Source: a bacterium OL-1 (GTDB taxonomy: Bacteria > Actinomycetota > Coriobacteriia > Coriobacteriales > Atopobiaceae). From it: a stretch of DNA of 64,000 bases. The stretch covers positions 154,734-218,733 of the forward strand of contig LM994625.1 in the NCBI GenBank assembly GCA_000752675.2, in the 5' to 3' direction. The stretch's first letter is position 1, and each line of letters begins with the position of its first letter. The notes beneath the pieces are model-generated. The model ran no database searches and was not told where the DNA came from. It saw nothing but the letters and a program-made list of their open reading frames with translations. Positions 9,601-16,791 of the stretch are shown piece by piece. Position numbers and translations under genes: made by a program.

Positions 9601-11351
9601 CGGCCAGTGAGCAGCTCGAAGGCGCGCAGGGTGGCGTCGCTCATGAAGGTGCCGCCCTGGACCACGCAGTACTTGCCAATCTCGTCAAAGTCGCGCAGCT
9701 TGATGACCTTGAAGAGGGCGTTCTTGATCACGGAGTACGAGAGGCCCGCGGCCACGTCGCCAATGGTCGCACCCTCCTTCTGCGCTTGCTTGACGCGGGA
9801 GTTCATGAAGACGGTGCAGCGGCTACCCAGGTCAACAGGGGCCTTTGCGGTCACGGCGACCTTTGCAAAGTCCTGGACGCTCATGTCCATGGACTTGGCA
9901 AAGCTCTCGATAAACGAGCCGCAGCCCGAAGAGCAGGCCTCGTTGAGCATGATGTGCTCGATGACGCCATTGCGCACCTGGAGGCACTTCATGTCCTGGC
10001 CGCCAATGTCGAGAATGAACTCGACGCCTGGGACGAAGGCCTTCGCGCCGCGCAGGTGGGCGACGGTCTCGATCTCGCCAGAGTCCGCGCGCAGGGCCTC
10101 GATGAGGATGCCCTCGCCGTAGCCCGTGGTGGTCACGTGGCCAATGGTGCAACCCTCGGGCATGGCGTCGTAGATGCCGTCCATGATGTGGCGCGCAGTG
10201 CCCAGGACGTCGCCGTTGTTGTTGCCGTACCAGGTGTAGAGAAGCTCGCCGTTCTCGCCCACCACGGCGCACTTCATGGTGGTGGAGCCAGCGTCGATGC
10301 CAATGAAGACGCGACCGCGGTAGCTGGCCAGGTCACCCTTGGGCACGACCTCCTTGTTGTGGCGCTCCTTGAACTCCTTGTAGTCCTCCTCGGTGGCAAA
10401 GAGCGGGTCCAGACGCTGGACCTCGGAGCCCTGGACGTCCTTCAGCTGCTCGAGCGAGCGGATGACCTCGGCAAAGGTCACGCGCTTGTCGGACTCGCCC
10501 GCCAGCGCGGCGCCGGTCGCCACGAAGAGGTGCGCGTTGGTGGGAACCACGCGGTGCTCCTCGTCGAGGTCAAGCGTGATGTAGAAGCGGCGGCGCAGCT
10601 CGGAGAGGTACTGCAGGGGACCGCCGAGAAACGCCACGTAGCCCTTGATGGGGTGACCGCAGGCCAGGCCCGAGACGGTCTGCGTGACCACGGCCTGGAA
10701 GATGGAGGCGGCCACGTCCTCGGGGCGGGCGCCCTCGTTGAGCAGCGGCTGGACGTCGGACTTGGCAAAGACGCCGCAGCGGCTGGCGATGGGGTGGATC
10801 TGCGTGGCGCCCTTGGCCAGCTCGTTCAGGCCCATGGCGTCGGTCTTGAGGAGAGTTGCCATCTGGTCGATGAAGGCGCCCGTGCCGCCGGCGCAGGTGC
10901 CGTTCATGCGCTGCTCGATGCCGTTGTCAAAGTAGATAATCTTGGCGTCCTCGCCGCCCAGCTCGATGGCGACGTCGGTCTGCGGGATGAGGGCCTCCAC
11001 GGCGCGCTTGGACGCGATGACCTCCTGGACAAACTCGAGGTCGAGCCACTTGGCAAGCAGCATGCCGCCGGAGCCGGTAATCGAGACGCGCATGGGGACG
11101 TTGCCCACCACGCGCTGGGCGCCCGCGAAGAGCTCCTTGGCCGTGGCGCGGATGTCGGTGTGGTGGCGCTCGTAGTTGGCGTAGACCAGGTTCCCCGAGG
11201 CGTCAATCACGGCGAGCTTGACCGTGGTCGAGCCAACGTCGATGCCCAGGCGCAGGTCGGCGCCGGTGAAGTCCTGCGGCGTTGCGGGATAGAGCTCCGC
11301 GCCGTTCTCGGTGAGCTCGAGCGGCTCTGCAGTTGCGTTGTTCTCGGTCAT
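6663..11351 (-). CDS. fused acyl-CoA dehydratase activase (two BadF/HgdC ATPase domains plus DUF2229 and HgdB-like regions)
   Basis: Large soluble iron-sulfur ATPase (1562 residues) of the 2-hydroxyacyl-CoA dehydratase activator family, which drives low-potential electron transfer by ATP hydrolysis. Two ASKHA domains are visible: about 34-290 (LGIDVGSTTVKLAVID; cluster cysteine in NGTCAGGTGAF) and about 349-610 (IGIDAGSTTMKCAVVG; EACSSGCGSF). A CGRCANNC segment follows at about 634-641. Then comes a DUF2229-like region (about 700-930, with SACYPAKLSHG) and a C-terminal part with further conserved cysteines (SFGCGLDALT, NDICYPSILTVG, SQTGGGCRATNY). This resembles the cluster-binding half of dehydratase and double-cubane proteins. 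No separate dehydratase subunits lie nearby, so the electron acceptor is unknown. It overlaps the TetR stop by one base (TGATG). The length is normal for the fused anaerobe family. Confidence 0.92.
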   Translation of the reverse strand: MTENNATAEPLELTENGAELYPATPQDFTGADLRLGIDVGSTTVKLAVIDASGNLVYANYERHHTDIRATAKELFAGAQRVVGNVPMRVSITGSGGMLLAKWLDLEFVQEVIASKRAVEALIPQTDVAIELGGEDAKIIYFDNGIEQRMNGTCAGGTGAFIDQMATLLKTDAMGLNELAKGATQIHPIASRCGVFAKSDVQPLLNEGARPEDVAASIFQAVVTQTVSGLACGHPIKGYVAFLGGPLQYLSELRRRFYITLDLDEEHRVVPTNAHLFVATGAALAGESDKRVTFAEVIRSLEQLKDVQGSEVQRLDPLFATEEDYKEFKERHNKEVVPKGDLASYRGRVFIGIDAGSTTMKCAVVGENGELLYTWYGNNNGDVLGTARHIMDGIYDAMPEGCTIGHVTTTGYGEGILIEALRADSGEIETVAHLRGAKAFVPGVEFILDIGGQDMKCLQVRNGVIEHIMLNEACSSGCGSFIESFAKSMDMSVQDFAKVAVTAKAPVDLGSRCTVFMNSRVKQAQKEGATIGDVAAGLSYSVIKNALFKVIKLRDFDEIGKYCVVQGGTFMSDATLRAFELLTGRQVIRPDIAGCMGAYGAALLARDRAGATGTSTVLSREDIDNLKVKHTNVHCGRCANNCLLTINDFGGGHRFITGNRCEKGAGRSGKTKNDAPNLFEFKNKLLFDRPCLDAETAPRGTVGIPRALNMYENYPFWHAFFTKLGFSVMISDQTSSKTYDAGIESMPSESACYPAKLSHGHIMNLLAKDPDFIWMPCIRWERKEDDTATNHYNCPIVMSYPQALGLNVDELSDPSVEYLAPFVPYDDKRELKRRLYEIISVQREQDAAKGKGRFHGQHITRAEIDEAVNVAWQADIDFKNAMHRAGDEALAWMEEHNAHGIVLAGRPYHNDPEINHAIPELVHSFGFAVLTEDSVAHKMSPERPIRVVDQWMFHSRLYRAARFVATRNDLDLIQLFSFGCGLDALTTDQVQEILEASGKIYTVLKIDQVSNLGAARIRIRSLMAALKEQQEQLEEKTAEGEAKEVEPVGVRLADGSLERARKTDLSRRTPVYREAKSAAFQKVRYTKEMQDAHYTILAPQMSPVHFELAEAVLRDYGYNLVLLPSVDQGAVDAGLKYVNNDICYPSILTVGQIMEAIESGKYDLSHTAVLISQTGGGCRATNYIALIRKALRESGHPDIPVISINMATGLDEDNPGWSIKDPALLTKAIYILLYGDLMMQCVYRTRPYEAEKGSVDALHDKYMARMKAAVHTLNKRSFERICQETITAFDQVPLVNDRSKPRVGVVGEILVKFHPTANNQLVKVIEAEGCEANVPGLVDFFLFGLTSPINMKGELGSKASKRLTHMAGIKLIEAARKPMDRMLAQSSRFEPYEDIFELADKAEQVLSLCNTMGEGWLLTAEMVDLIEHGTPNIVCAQPFACLPNHVVGKSVIKRLRQMHPESNIVAVDYDPGASEVNQLNRIKLMISVAKENYRKDHSRGFHLENPNDPTVNDAVAPYVDESRYHHDSIVNEGGVGHGAPAIHLSDEQLAQIEDAKRRAGVIK

Positions 11352-12109
11352 CAGTTGTTGTCCTCCTCGTCGGGAAGCATGACTGCCAGCGCAAAGCTGG
11401 GCAGGTCGAGCTCTATGGGGCTGTCGTACAGGTCGCCGGGGCGCACGAACATGAGGGCGGTCATGATGCGAGCCATGGTGCGAACGCTCTCGCGCATGCC
11501 GCCCTCGAGCCAGCGGAGAAGCACGCCGACCTCGGCAGATATCGCAAAGGTGAGGTAGTAGTCAAAGAAGGCGCCCAAGGCGCGCAGGTCGATGCCGTCG
11601 AGCGCGCGGCCGGCCACGACCTCGTGGACCATGGAGCGGATGCGCTGCGAGAAGGCCGGGTCTCCGCCCTCCCCCAGAAGCGGGCGCAGGTACGAGCCGC
11701 GCTTCTTGAAGTAGGAGAGCACCTCCTGCGAGCCGGGGCAGGGCTCCTGGTGGTTTATGGCATCCGCGAGCTGGTCGAGATGCACGCTGGCAAGTTGCGC
11801 CACCAGCGGACGGAGCTCCGCGACCGTTTCCTTCTCGATGCAGTTCACGAGGTCCGGGATGTCCCTGTAGTGCGAGTAGAACGTGCGACGTGTGACGCCG
11901 GCGCGGCTGGTCACGGCAGTCACCGTGACGCGGGAGAGGTCGCCCGTGGCGGCTATCTCCTCCGCGAGCGCGTCCCGGAGCGCGAGGCGCGTGCGACGCG
12001 TGCGACGGTCCGTGACCTGCGGGACATCGCTCGCGGCCGGTTGGACTTCGCGTGCGGCGCGCTGGACGTCGCGTGCTGCCGGCGAAACGTCGCTGACGGT
12101 TTGGCTCAA
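11351..12109 (-). CDS. TetR-family regulator
   Basis: Predicted transcriptional repressor of 252 residues. A TetR helix-turn-helix occupies about 32-80 (VTVTAVTSRAGVTRRTFYSHYRDIPDLV) and is followed by an all-helical ligand domain. The first 30 residues are an unusual low-complexity stretch of short units ending in D/E-V (SDVSPAARDVQRAAREV), absent from most TetR proteins; a shorter form starting later cannot be excluded. It is translationally coupled to the acyl-CoA dehydratase activase downstream, suggesting it controls that gene. Nested inverted repeats directly upstream (12128-12176) are its likely operator. Confidence 0.85.
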   Translation of the reverse strand: MSQTVSDVSPAARDVQRAAREVQPAASDVPQVTDRRTRRTRLALRDALAEEIAATGDLSRVTVTAVTSRAGVTRRTFYSHYRDIPDLVNCIEKETVAELRPLVAQLASVHLDQLADAINHQEPCPGSQEVLSYFKKRGSYLRPLLGEGGDPAFSQRIRSMVHEVVAGRALDGIDLRALGAFFDYYLTFAISAEVGVLLRWLEGGMRESVRTMARIMTALMFVRPGDLYDSPIELDLPSFALAVMLPDEEDNN

Positions 12110-12127
12110 GCCCTGGCCCCCATTTCT

Positions 12128-12176
12128 TCACACAGTGAGTACTATTTCACGCCTTGTGAAGTATTGCACAGTGTGA
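12128..12176. promoter_or_regulatory. nested inverted repeats upstream of TetR (putative operator)
   Basis: TTCAC-GCCTT-GTGAA at 12146-12160 is flanked symmetrically by TCACAC (12128) and GTGTGA (ending 12176). The site covers the region where the TetR promoter should lie, which is consistent with autoregulation. Confidence 0.5.
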
Positions 12177-12219
12177 GTAGTTATTTCTCGGCAAGTCTAC
12201 CGCTGCCCAAGTGTCACAC

Positions 12220-12270
12220 GCGCTCCACAATGAGACAAAGGGACAGTCCCTTTGTCTCATTGTGGAGCGC
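12220..12270. repeat. 51-bp perfect palindrome, copy 1 of the ATGAGACAAAGGGAC family
   Basis: The core ATGAGACAAAGGGAC and its complement flank a single central A. The pairing then continues perfectly for ten more bases on each side (GCGCTCCACA and its complement), flanks not found in the other copies. It lies upstream of the TetR gene. Confidence 0.9.
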
Positions 12271-12331
12271 TGACGTTGGAACAGCCAAAGGTCCCGGCAC
12301 CAAGAGCGCTGCGCTGTTCCTAGGACACTGC

Positions 12332-12710
12332 GTTGTTACCGGCGTGTCGCGTTACTCAGACATTTGCCCAGTTGATGGATGCCACCTCCCAACAGGCCGG
12401 TAACAACACCAATGGGCGCGCAGATAGGCACGCAGCTCTTGTTACCGGGCCATCGTCACACTTGAGAATTGCCCCAGATAACAACAGCACTCACACAACG
12501 AGCCGGTAACAAGCGGGCGAGATACCTGCAGTCAGCAAGGCTGTTGTTACCGACCAGTCATGAGGCTCGCACATTTGTCCAGTTGGCACGCGCAATCTCA
12601 AACGGGCCGGTAACAACGGCAATTGGGCAGCGGGTGTTGTTACCGGCTTGCAGTTTCCATCAAACCTTACCTGGGAAAACAATCAGATCCCAAGCCGAGC
12701 CGGTAACAAC
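12332..12710. repeat. array of four 75-76 bp inverted-repeat units (GTTGTTACCGG ends)
   Basis: Units at 12332-12407, 12438-12513, 12543-12617 and 12635-12710 each begin with a form of GTTGTTACCGG and end with its complement, enclosing about 52 bases. Spacers are 30, 29 and 17 bases. In unit 2 the outermost pair is C-G instead of G-C, a compensatory change. Internal sequence is partly shared (ACATTTGYCCAGTTG in units 1 and 3). A fifth unit lies at 18496-18570. No open reading frame explains the array. The remainder of 12110-13090 has no gene. Confidence 0.85.
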
Positions 12711-12849
12711 GTTGGTGCCATAGGGGCTGGGGAGCAGGGAAGGCATAGGGGGCCTGAGCGCGGGGCAAGCCAGAACTTTTCTATTCATTTCCGCACGCGA
12801 GGAAAACCCAGAATTTATGACAGATTTTGGTCAGAACCTTGAAAGGTCC

Positions 12850-12900
12850 TTGTCAGCAAGCTGCATGCACCATGCAGCAGCACAATCTGGCTGCTGACAA
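12850..12900. repeat. nested hairpin element
   Basis: TTGTCAGCA (12850) pairs with TGCTGACAA (ending 12900). Inside, GCTGCATG-CAC-CATGCAGC (12860-12878) forms a second perfect hairpin. It lies about 190 bases upstream of the next gene. Confidence 0.6.
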
Positions 12901-13090
12901 AGGGGAGAAAACCAGGTCTTGCTGCCCCCCGTGGATGCAAACGAGCTCGAAAAAGTCCCTATCACGTAACCCAAAGTGACAGAGGATGACAATGCATAGT
13001 TTAAAAATAAAATTCACTGAATATTAGCGCCTCGCGACAGCAGCGCATTCGTATACTACTCGCCAACCATCGGCCGAAGGCGAGTAGGTC

Positions 13091-14299
13091 ATGCAGCTGT
13101 CGCTTAACAAACAATCTGCGCTTCGAGCGCTCAGGGCAATCAGATGTGGAAAGATTCCGCAGGTTAATCGGCCCATAGCCCGCATGGCAAGGGCCCCTCT
13201 CCGCTCATCCCAACGTCCGGACGGCAGGAAGCGCTGGTCTCCAGCGGCCGCCCACCTTACCTGGCTGGGCATGCCCCAGCCAACCCAACGCGCACCGCTG
13301 CATGTTGCCGTACCGTCTGACCCCAGCCGCGTTCGCGCCCGTTTCTTCTCGTGCACTATCTACTCGGCCGGGCTTCCAGATGACGCGTTCCTGGACATTG
13401 GCAACGGAATCCAAGTTGCGTCGCCCGAGCTCCTGTTTGTCGAGCTCGCAACCGTGATGATTCCCCAGGTGCTGGTACTTCTCGGCTACGAGCTCACCGG
13501 AAGATACTCGCGTGACGCAGACAGTCCGAGGCTTGGCCCCATCACCTACGGAATACCACCGCTTACAACTGTCGAGAAAATCAAAAACTTCATCGCGCGA
13601 TGCCACGGCATTCCGGGGCTCTACTCTGCAAGGGAATGCATAAAGTATGTATCAGACAATTCATGGTCACCCACAGAATCGCTCATTGCCGCCATAGCCG
13701 CGCTCCCGATCGAGCGCCTGGGGTACGGAATTGGCACGCTCATCCTCAACGAGCGGTCGACCGCGCATGACGGCAACGCGCTTGGCAACGCAAAGGAGTC
13801 GCGAGTCCCGGACATGCGGGTGCCCGCTACGCCCGTTGGCATCAACTACGAAGGCGGCGGCCACCTTGAGCTGGACCGCATTGTCGCAGCCGCCATTGCA
13901 GCAACCGTGAATCCGGGCAACGTCCATCTGCAGGAAGAGGTTGCCGGCGAGAAGGACCATGTGCGCGAGAAGTACGTCGACGACGTGCGCCGGACGCGGG
14001 AGCTTGCATCGCGAGGCTTGGTTATTGTCAACGCCACGATGGAAGACCTGTTCGACAACCATGGCCTCGACACCCTTATGCAACAGGTCATGAGTGCCAC
14101 TGAGCGTTTCTCGAACCAAGACTTCTCCATGTGTCGGAAGGCCTTCGCCTCCCCCACCGTCTGCGCCAAGCGGCAGCTCCTCATTTGGGCGCTCCTCGAT
14201 TGGAAGCCCGGCATCGAGTACATGCGCCAATTCATGGCAAAGGAGTACTTGGAGCCGCGCCAGGCAATCGAGGGCCATGCCATTGAGTTTGTGCTCTAG
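13091..14299 (+). CDS. hypothetical protein, possible DUF559/Vsr-like nuclease fold at the C-terminus
   Basis: A 402-residue soluble protein that I do not recognise as a named family. The N-terminal 90 residues are basic and low in secondary structure. The middle (about 95-215, with IQVASPELLFVELATVMI) resembles the central domain of AbiEi-like Coriobacteriia proteins. The C-terminal third has a pattern reminiscent of Vsr/DUF559 endonucleases: NYEGGGHLELDRI, then an Asp/Arg helix (KYVDDVRRTRELASRG), then a hydrophobic strand (LVIVNATMEDLF). The active-site motif is not clear enough to claim catalysis. The gene stands alone, preceded by a palindrome-rich 980-base region and converging on a disrupted gene. 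The start ATG follows GAAGGCGAGTAGGTC. The stop TAG lies in a CTCTAGGGC repeat shared with the converging gene. Confidence 0.6.
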   Translation: MQLSLNKQSALRALRAIRCGKIPQVNRPIARMARAPLRSSQRPDGRKRWSPAAAHLTWLGMPQPTQRAPLHVAVPSDPSRVRARFFSCTIYSAGLPDDAFLDIGNGIQVASPELLFVELATVMIPQVLVLLGYELTGRYSRDADSPRLGPITYGIPPLTTVEKIKNFIARCHGIPGLYSARECIKYVSDNSWSPTESLIAAIAALPIERLGYGIGTLILNERSTAHDGNALGNAKESRVPDMRVPATPVGINYEGGGHLELDRIVAAAIAATVNPGNVHLQEEVAGEKDHVREKYVDDVRRTRELASRGLVIVNATMEDLFDNHGLDTLMQQVMSATERFSNQDFSMCRKAFASPTVCAKRQLLIWALLDWKPGIEYMRQFMAKEYLEPRQAIEGHAIEFVL

Positions 14300-14390
14300 G
14301 GCAGCCGCGCCCGAACGGCCCTAGAGCCCTGCCTACCGCAGAGCCCGACGGCCCTAGAGCCGCGGCCTTCCCCGGCCGGCCCTAGAGCAC
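14291..14390. repeat. four copies of GGCCCTAGAGC at the meeting point of convergent genes
   Basis: GTGCTCTAGGGC (14291) is inverted relative to three copies of GGCCCTAGAGC (about 14317, 14350 and 14378). The first and last form an inverted repeat that could act as a bidirectional terminator. The TAG stop codons of both flanking genes lie inside the arms. Confidence 0.6.
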
Positions 14391-15479
14391 GCCAAGGCCC
14401 TTGGCCACGATGAAGATGAAGTCCTGCACGTTGGTGACAATCGTCTTTGCCGAGAGGCTCCCCCGATCGTGCAGCTTGTTGACGACAAACTCAGAGGCGT
14501 CCACGGCATAGATGTAGACCGGCCGCACGGTGCCGTCATCGTCGACGTGATAGCTGGGCGTGATGTTGCCGGTCGCAATTGTGTGCAGCATCGTAGCCAT
14601 GCAGATGACCGTCGTAGCCTTGCGCGCGAGCACACGGATCTGGTGCTGGGACTCGTACACGTCCGCGATGGTCTCGGGCAGCGGTCCGTCATCGCGAATC
14701 GACCCCGCCAGCAGAAAGGGGATGTTCTTCTTCACGCACGCGTACATGATGCCGTCGTGCAGGTCGTAGTCATCAACAAATTGCGCAATCGAGCCGGACC
14801 GTCGCACGCGGTTGATGGTGTCAAGGTGGTTGTAGTGGCCGTTTGGCATGCTCTGCTGCGTGCGAATGTCCTGGCCAAGCGCCGTGTGGAACATGGCGCC
14901 CTCGAGGTCGTGCGTGGCAAGGGCGTTGCCGCCAGAGAGCGCGCCCACGTAGCCCTCCTCGACCAGCCGCTGCATGGCGTGACGAGAATCCGCGTCAAAC
15001 GCAAACGCCGGGCCCATCACCCACTCGATGAACCCGTGGTCGCGCTCGTATTTCAGCAGTTCGATAAGGTCATCGTAGTCTCGCGTGTAGGCGGTCTCGC
15101 GGCTGCGGCCCTGGCGGAAGGAGAACTTCTCGCCGTTGGACGCAGTAGGATCGTCGAAGCCGTCCGTGTGGACGTAGATTCCCTCGGAGCCGTCCTCGCT
15201 TCGCCCTAGCGCGACAAGGTCCCCCTGCTTGAGGTGGCGACCCGTGACCACGTGGAGGGTGCCGTCGTCTCTTAGAACGATGCAGGCATCCATGCGAGAA
15301 GAGGACGCCAGCCTCCAGCTGCCATCAATCTTGAAATACTACGGGTACATTGACGTGCTATGGAATCCCTCGGGTATCACGCCGTTCTGCTCGACGGTCC
15401 CCCACCTCACGTTGGGTGCGTCGTCCAAGCCGAGCGCAGAGAAATCAGGGTGGTGATAGACCGGCGGCTGGAACGCCAT
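14382..15479 (-). pseudogene. LOR/SDH-family protein (TIGR00300-like) interrupted by an in-frame TAG
   Basis: Homologue of the LOR/SDH bifunctional-domain family, which includes archaeal-type ornithine cyclodeaminases. Recognisable family blocks are GYVGALSGGNALATHDLEGA, FLLAGSIRDDGPLPETIADV and MLHTIATGNITPSYH. The gene has a good start: ATG at 15479 with GAGGGGAG upstream. It reads MAFQPPVYHHPDF to HSTSMYP, meets TAG at 15339-15341, and continues in the same frame with YFKIDGSWRLASSSRMDACIV. By my recall of the family, this matches its normal sequence on both sides of the TAG without a gap. The next ATG (15293) has only a poor ribosome site and would make a 303-residue fragment. The N-terminal ~80 residues of longer relatives are also absent. 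A nonsense mutation is the simplest reading; amber read-through is possible but unsupported. Confidence 0.75.
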
Positions 15480-15715
15480 GGTTGCTCCCCTCTCGTCGAT
15501 GCGTTGGATATAGCACGCGCGGGCTTGCCGCATAGCAGCGCGTGGCGCATGGCAACAAACTTGACCCAGCGGGATAGCACGACGAAAACATGGGACCCGC
15601 GAGAGCCGCCGCACCGGCGATGGGCCGCGGGAACAGCGAGGAGCCGACGCACCGGCGCATGCGTATACTTCTCGCGGGACCAAATGCTCTCACAAGGCCA
15701 CCGAGAGGAGCAGAC

Positions 15716-16324
15716 GTGAAGACCTACAGCTTTAGCGCGCCAATCGAGAAGGTCGAGGGCATCGACGGCGCATTCGTGCGGGTGCCGCTCGACGTGCCGC
15801 GAGTGTTTGGCGCCGGGCGAATCAAGGTGCACGCAACCTTTGATGGCGCGCCCTACGACGGAAGCGTAGTTGCGTTCAAGCGCGACGACGGCGGGCGCGA
15901 CTACGTGCTGGGCATTCGCAAGGACATCCGCGCTGCCATTGGCAAGGGGCCGGGCGAGGGCGTGGATGTCACGCTCGTCTGTGCGCAGGTGGACGGGCCG
16001 GCCAAGCGCTACGTTGACCTTCTCGCCGCCAAGGTTGAGCGCAAGGGTCGGAGCCGAGAGGAGCTGTGCGCCGTAATTGAGTGGCTTCTCGGCTACGCTC
16101 CCGAGAAGCTTTGCGACAGCCGCCTGAAGGCGGTGAGCTTTACCGACTGGCTTGATAACGCGCCGGCGTACAATCCCGCGGCGGCACTGGTGAGCGGCAA
16201 GGTCTGCGGCATTGACGTGGCAGCGGTGGAGGACCCCACCATGCACCGGGTGCGCGTGCTTGACAAGCTGGTGGACGAGCTGGCCAAGGGACGTCCACTC
16301 GAGAAAATCCTCCGGCAGGGGTGA
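15716..16324 (+). CDS. DUF1905-DUF2200 fusion protein
   Basis: Small soluble protein (202 residues) made of two conserved domains of unknown function. The N-terminal ~95 residues match the DUF1905 beta-barrel pattern (YSFSAPIEKVEGIDGAFVRV, then DYVLGIRKDIRAAIGKG). The C-terminal ~100 match DUF2200 (KGRSREELCAVIEWLLGY, SGKVCGIDV, VRVLDKLVDELAKGRPLEKI). The start is GTG at 15716 with GAGAGGAG seven bases upstream; upstream in-frame ATG codons lack a ribosome site. It converges on the ArsC-like gene across a hairpin terminator. Function cannot be assigned. Confidence 0.85.
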   Translation: MKTYSFSAPIEKVEGIDGAFVRVPLDVPRVFGAGRIKVHATFDGAPYDGSVVAFKRDDGGRDYVLGIRKDIRAAIGKGPGEGVDVTLVCAQVDGPAKRYVDLLAAKVERKGRSREELCAVIEWLLGYAPEKLCDSRLKAVSFTDWLDNAPAYNPAAALVSGKVCGIDVAAVEDPTMHRVRVLDKLVDELAKGRPLEKILRQG

Positions 16325-16325
16325 T

Positions 16326-16375
16326 GGGATTTATTCGCCCGGTAACGGAATCCCGTTGCCCGGTAAATCAATCCC
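16326..16375. terminator. bidirectional hairpin between convergent genes
   Basis: Nested near-palindrome: GGGATTTA/TAAATCAATCCC outside, CCCGGTAACGG/CCCGTTGCCCGG inside. It starts two bases after the stop of the DUF1905-DUF2200 gene and ends two bases before the end of the ArsC-like gene. Confidence 0.65.
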
Positions 16376-16377
16376 AC

Positions 16378-16740
16378 CTAGAGGAGGCGCTCCGACCACT
16401 CGGCTTCCTTGAAGCCGACAAGCACGAAGTCCTCTCCCACAACCAGAGGCCGCTTGACCAGCATGCCGTTGGTGGCGAGAAGGTCGAAGGCGTCCGCGTC
16501 GCTCATCCCCGCATCCAGCTGAGCCTTCACGCCCATCTGCCGGTAGAGCTGCCCGCTGGTGTTGAAGAAGCGCCGCACGGGAAGCCCGGAGCGGGCCTGC
16601 CATTCCGCGAGCTCCGCCGCCGTGGGGTTCTCCTCCACGATGTGACGGTCAGCATATGCAACGCCATGCTCGTCCAGCCACTTCTTGGCGCGCTTGCAGG
16701 TAGAGCACTTGGGGTACTCGATGAAGAGCAGCTTGTTCAC
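16378..16740 (-). CDS. arsenate reductase/Spx-family (ArsC-like) protein
   Basis: Thioredoxin-fold protein of 120 residues. The redox motif CSTC (residues 10-13, in FIEYPKCSTCKRAKKWLDEH) has the CxxC spacing of Spx/MgsR and YffB-type relatives. The conserved C-terminal block MLVKRPLVVGEDFVLVGF carries the family arginine. It may act as a thiol reductase or stress regulator; arsenate specificity is unproven and no ars genes are nearby. The start is GTG at 16740 with GAGGAGAAC upstream. Upstream in-frame codons fall in a palindromic repeat and are not coding. Confidence 0.85.
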   Translation of the reverse strand: MNKLLFIEYPKCSTCKRAKKWLDEHGVAYADRHIVEENPTAAELAEWQARSGLPVRRFFNTSGQLYRQMGVKAQLDAGMSDADAFDLLATNGMLVKRPLVVGEDFVLVGFKEAEWSERLL

Positions 16741-16760
16741 GATGTTCTCCTCGTGTTCGC

Positions 16761-16791
16761 ATGAGACAAAGGGACTGTCCCTTTGTCTCAT
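16761..16791. repeat. ATGAGACAAAGGGAC palindrome, copy 2
   Basis: Perfect 31-base palindrome with a central T. It lies between two minus-strand genes and supplies the TGA stop codon (16788-16790) of the JetD-like gene. Confidence 0.9.

Noticed and set aside
6726-11558. 1610-codon open frame on the plus strand
   Set aside because: Antisense shadow of the dehydratase activator; composition (Val/Leu/Gly/His-rich) reflects complementary GC-rich codons and no domain is recognisable.
12332-12710. Regular spacing suggests a CRISPR array
   Set aside because: The repeated ends alternate in orientation, interiors are partly similar, and there are no cas genes; these are inverted-repeat units, not direct repeats with unique spacers.
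12332-12710. Units of 76 bases could be tRNA-like
   Set aside because: No acceptor-stem, T-loop or anticodon consensus and no conserved GTTCRAAYC; only the ends pair.
15339-15341. Pyrrolysine insertion at the TAG
   Set aside because: No pyl genes or methylamine methyltransferases are in the window, and the family has no lysine-analogue requirement there; a nonsense mutation is simpler.
16741-16791. N-terminal extensions beginning MRQRDSPFVS on several genes
   Set aside because: They are translations of the ATGAGACAAAGGGAC palindrome; real starts with ribosome sites lie downstream in each case (also at 27055, 55943 and 56024).
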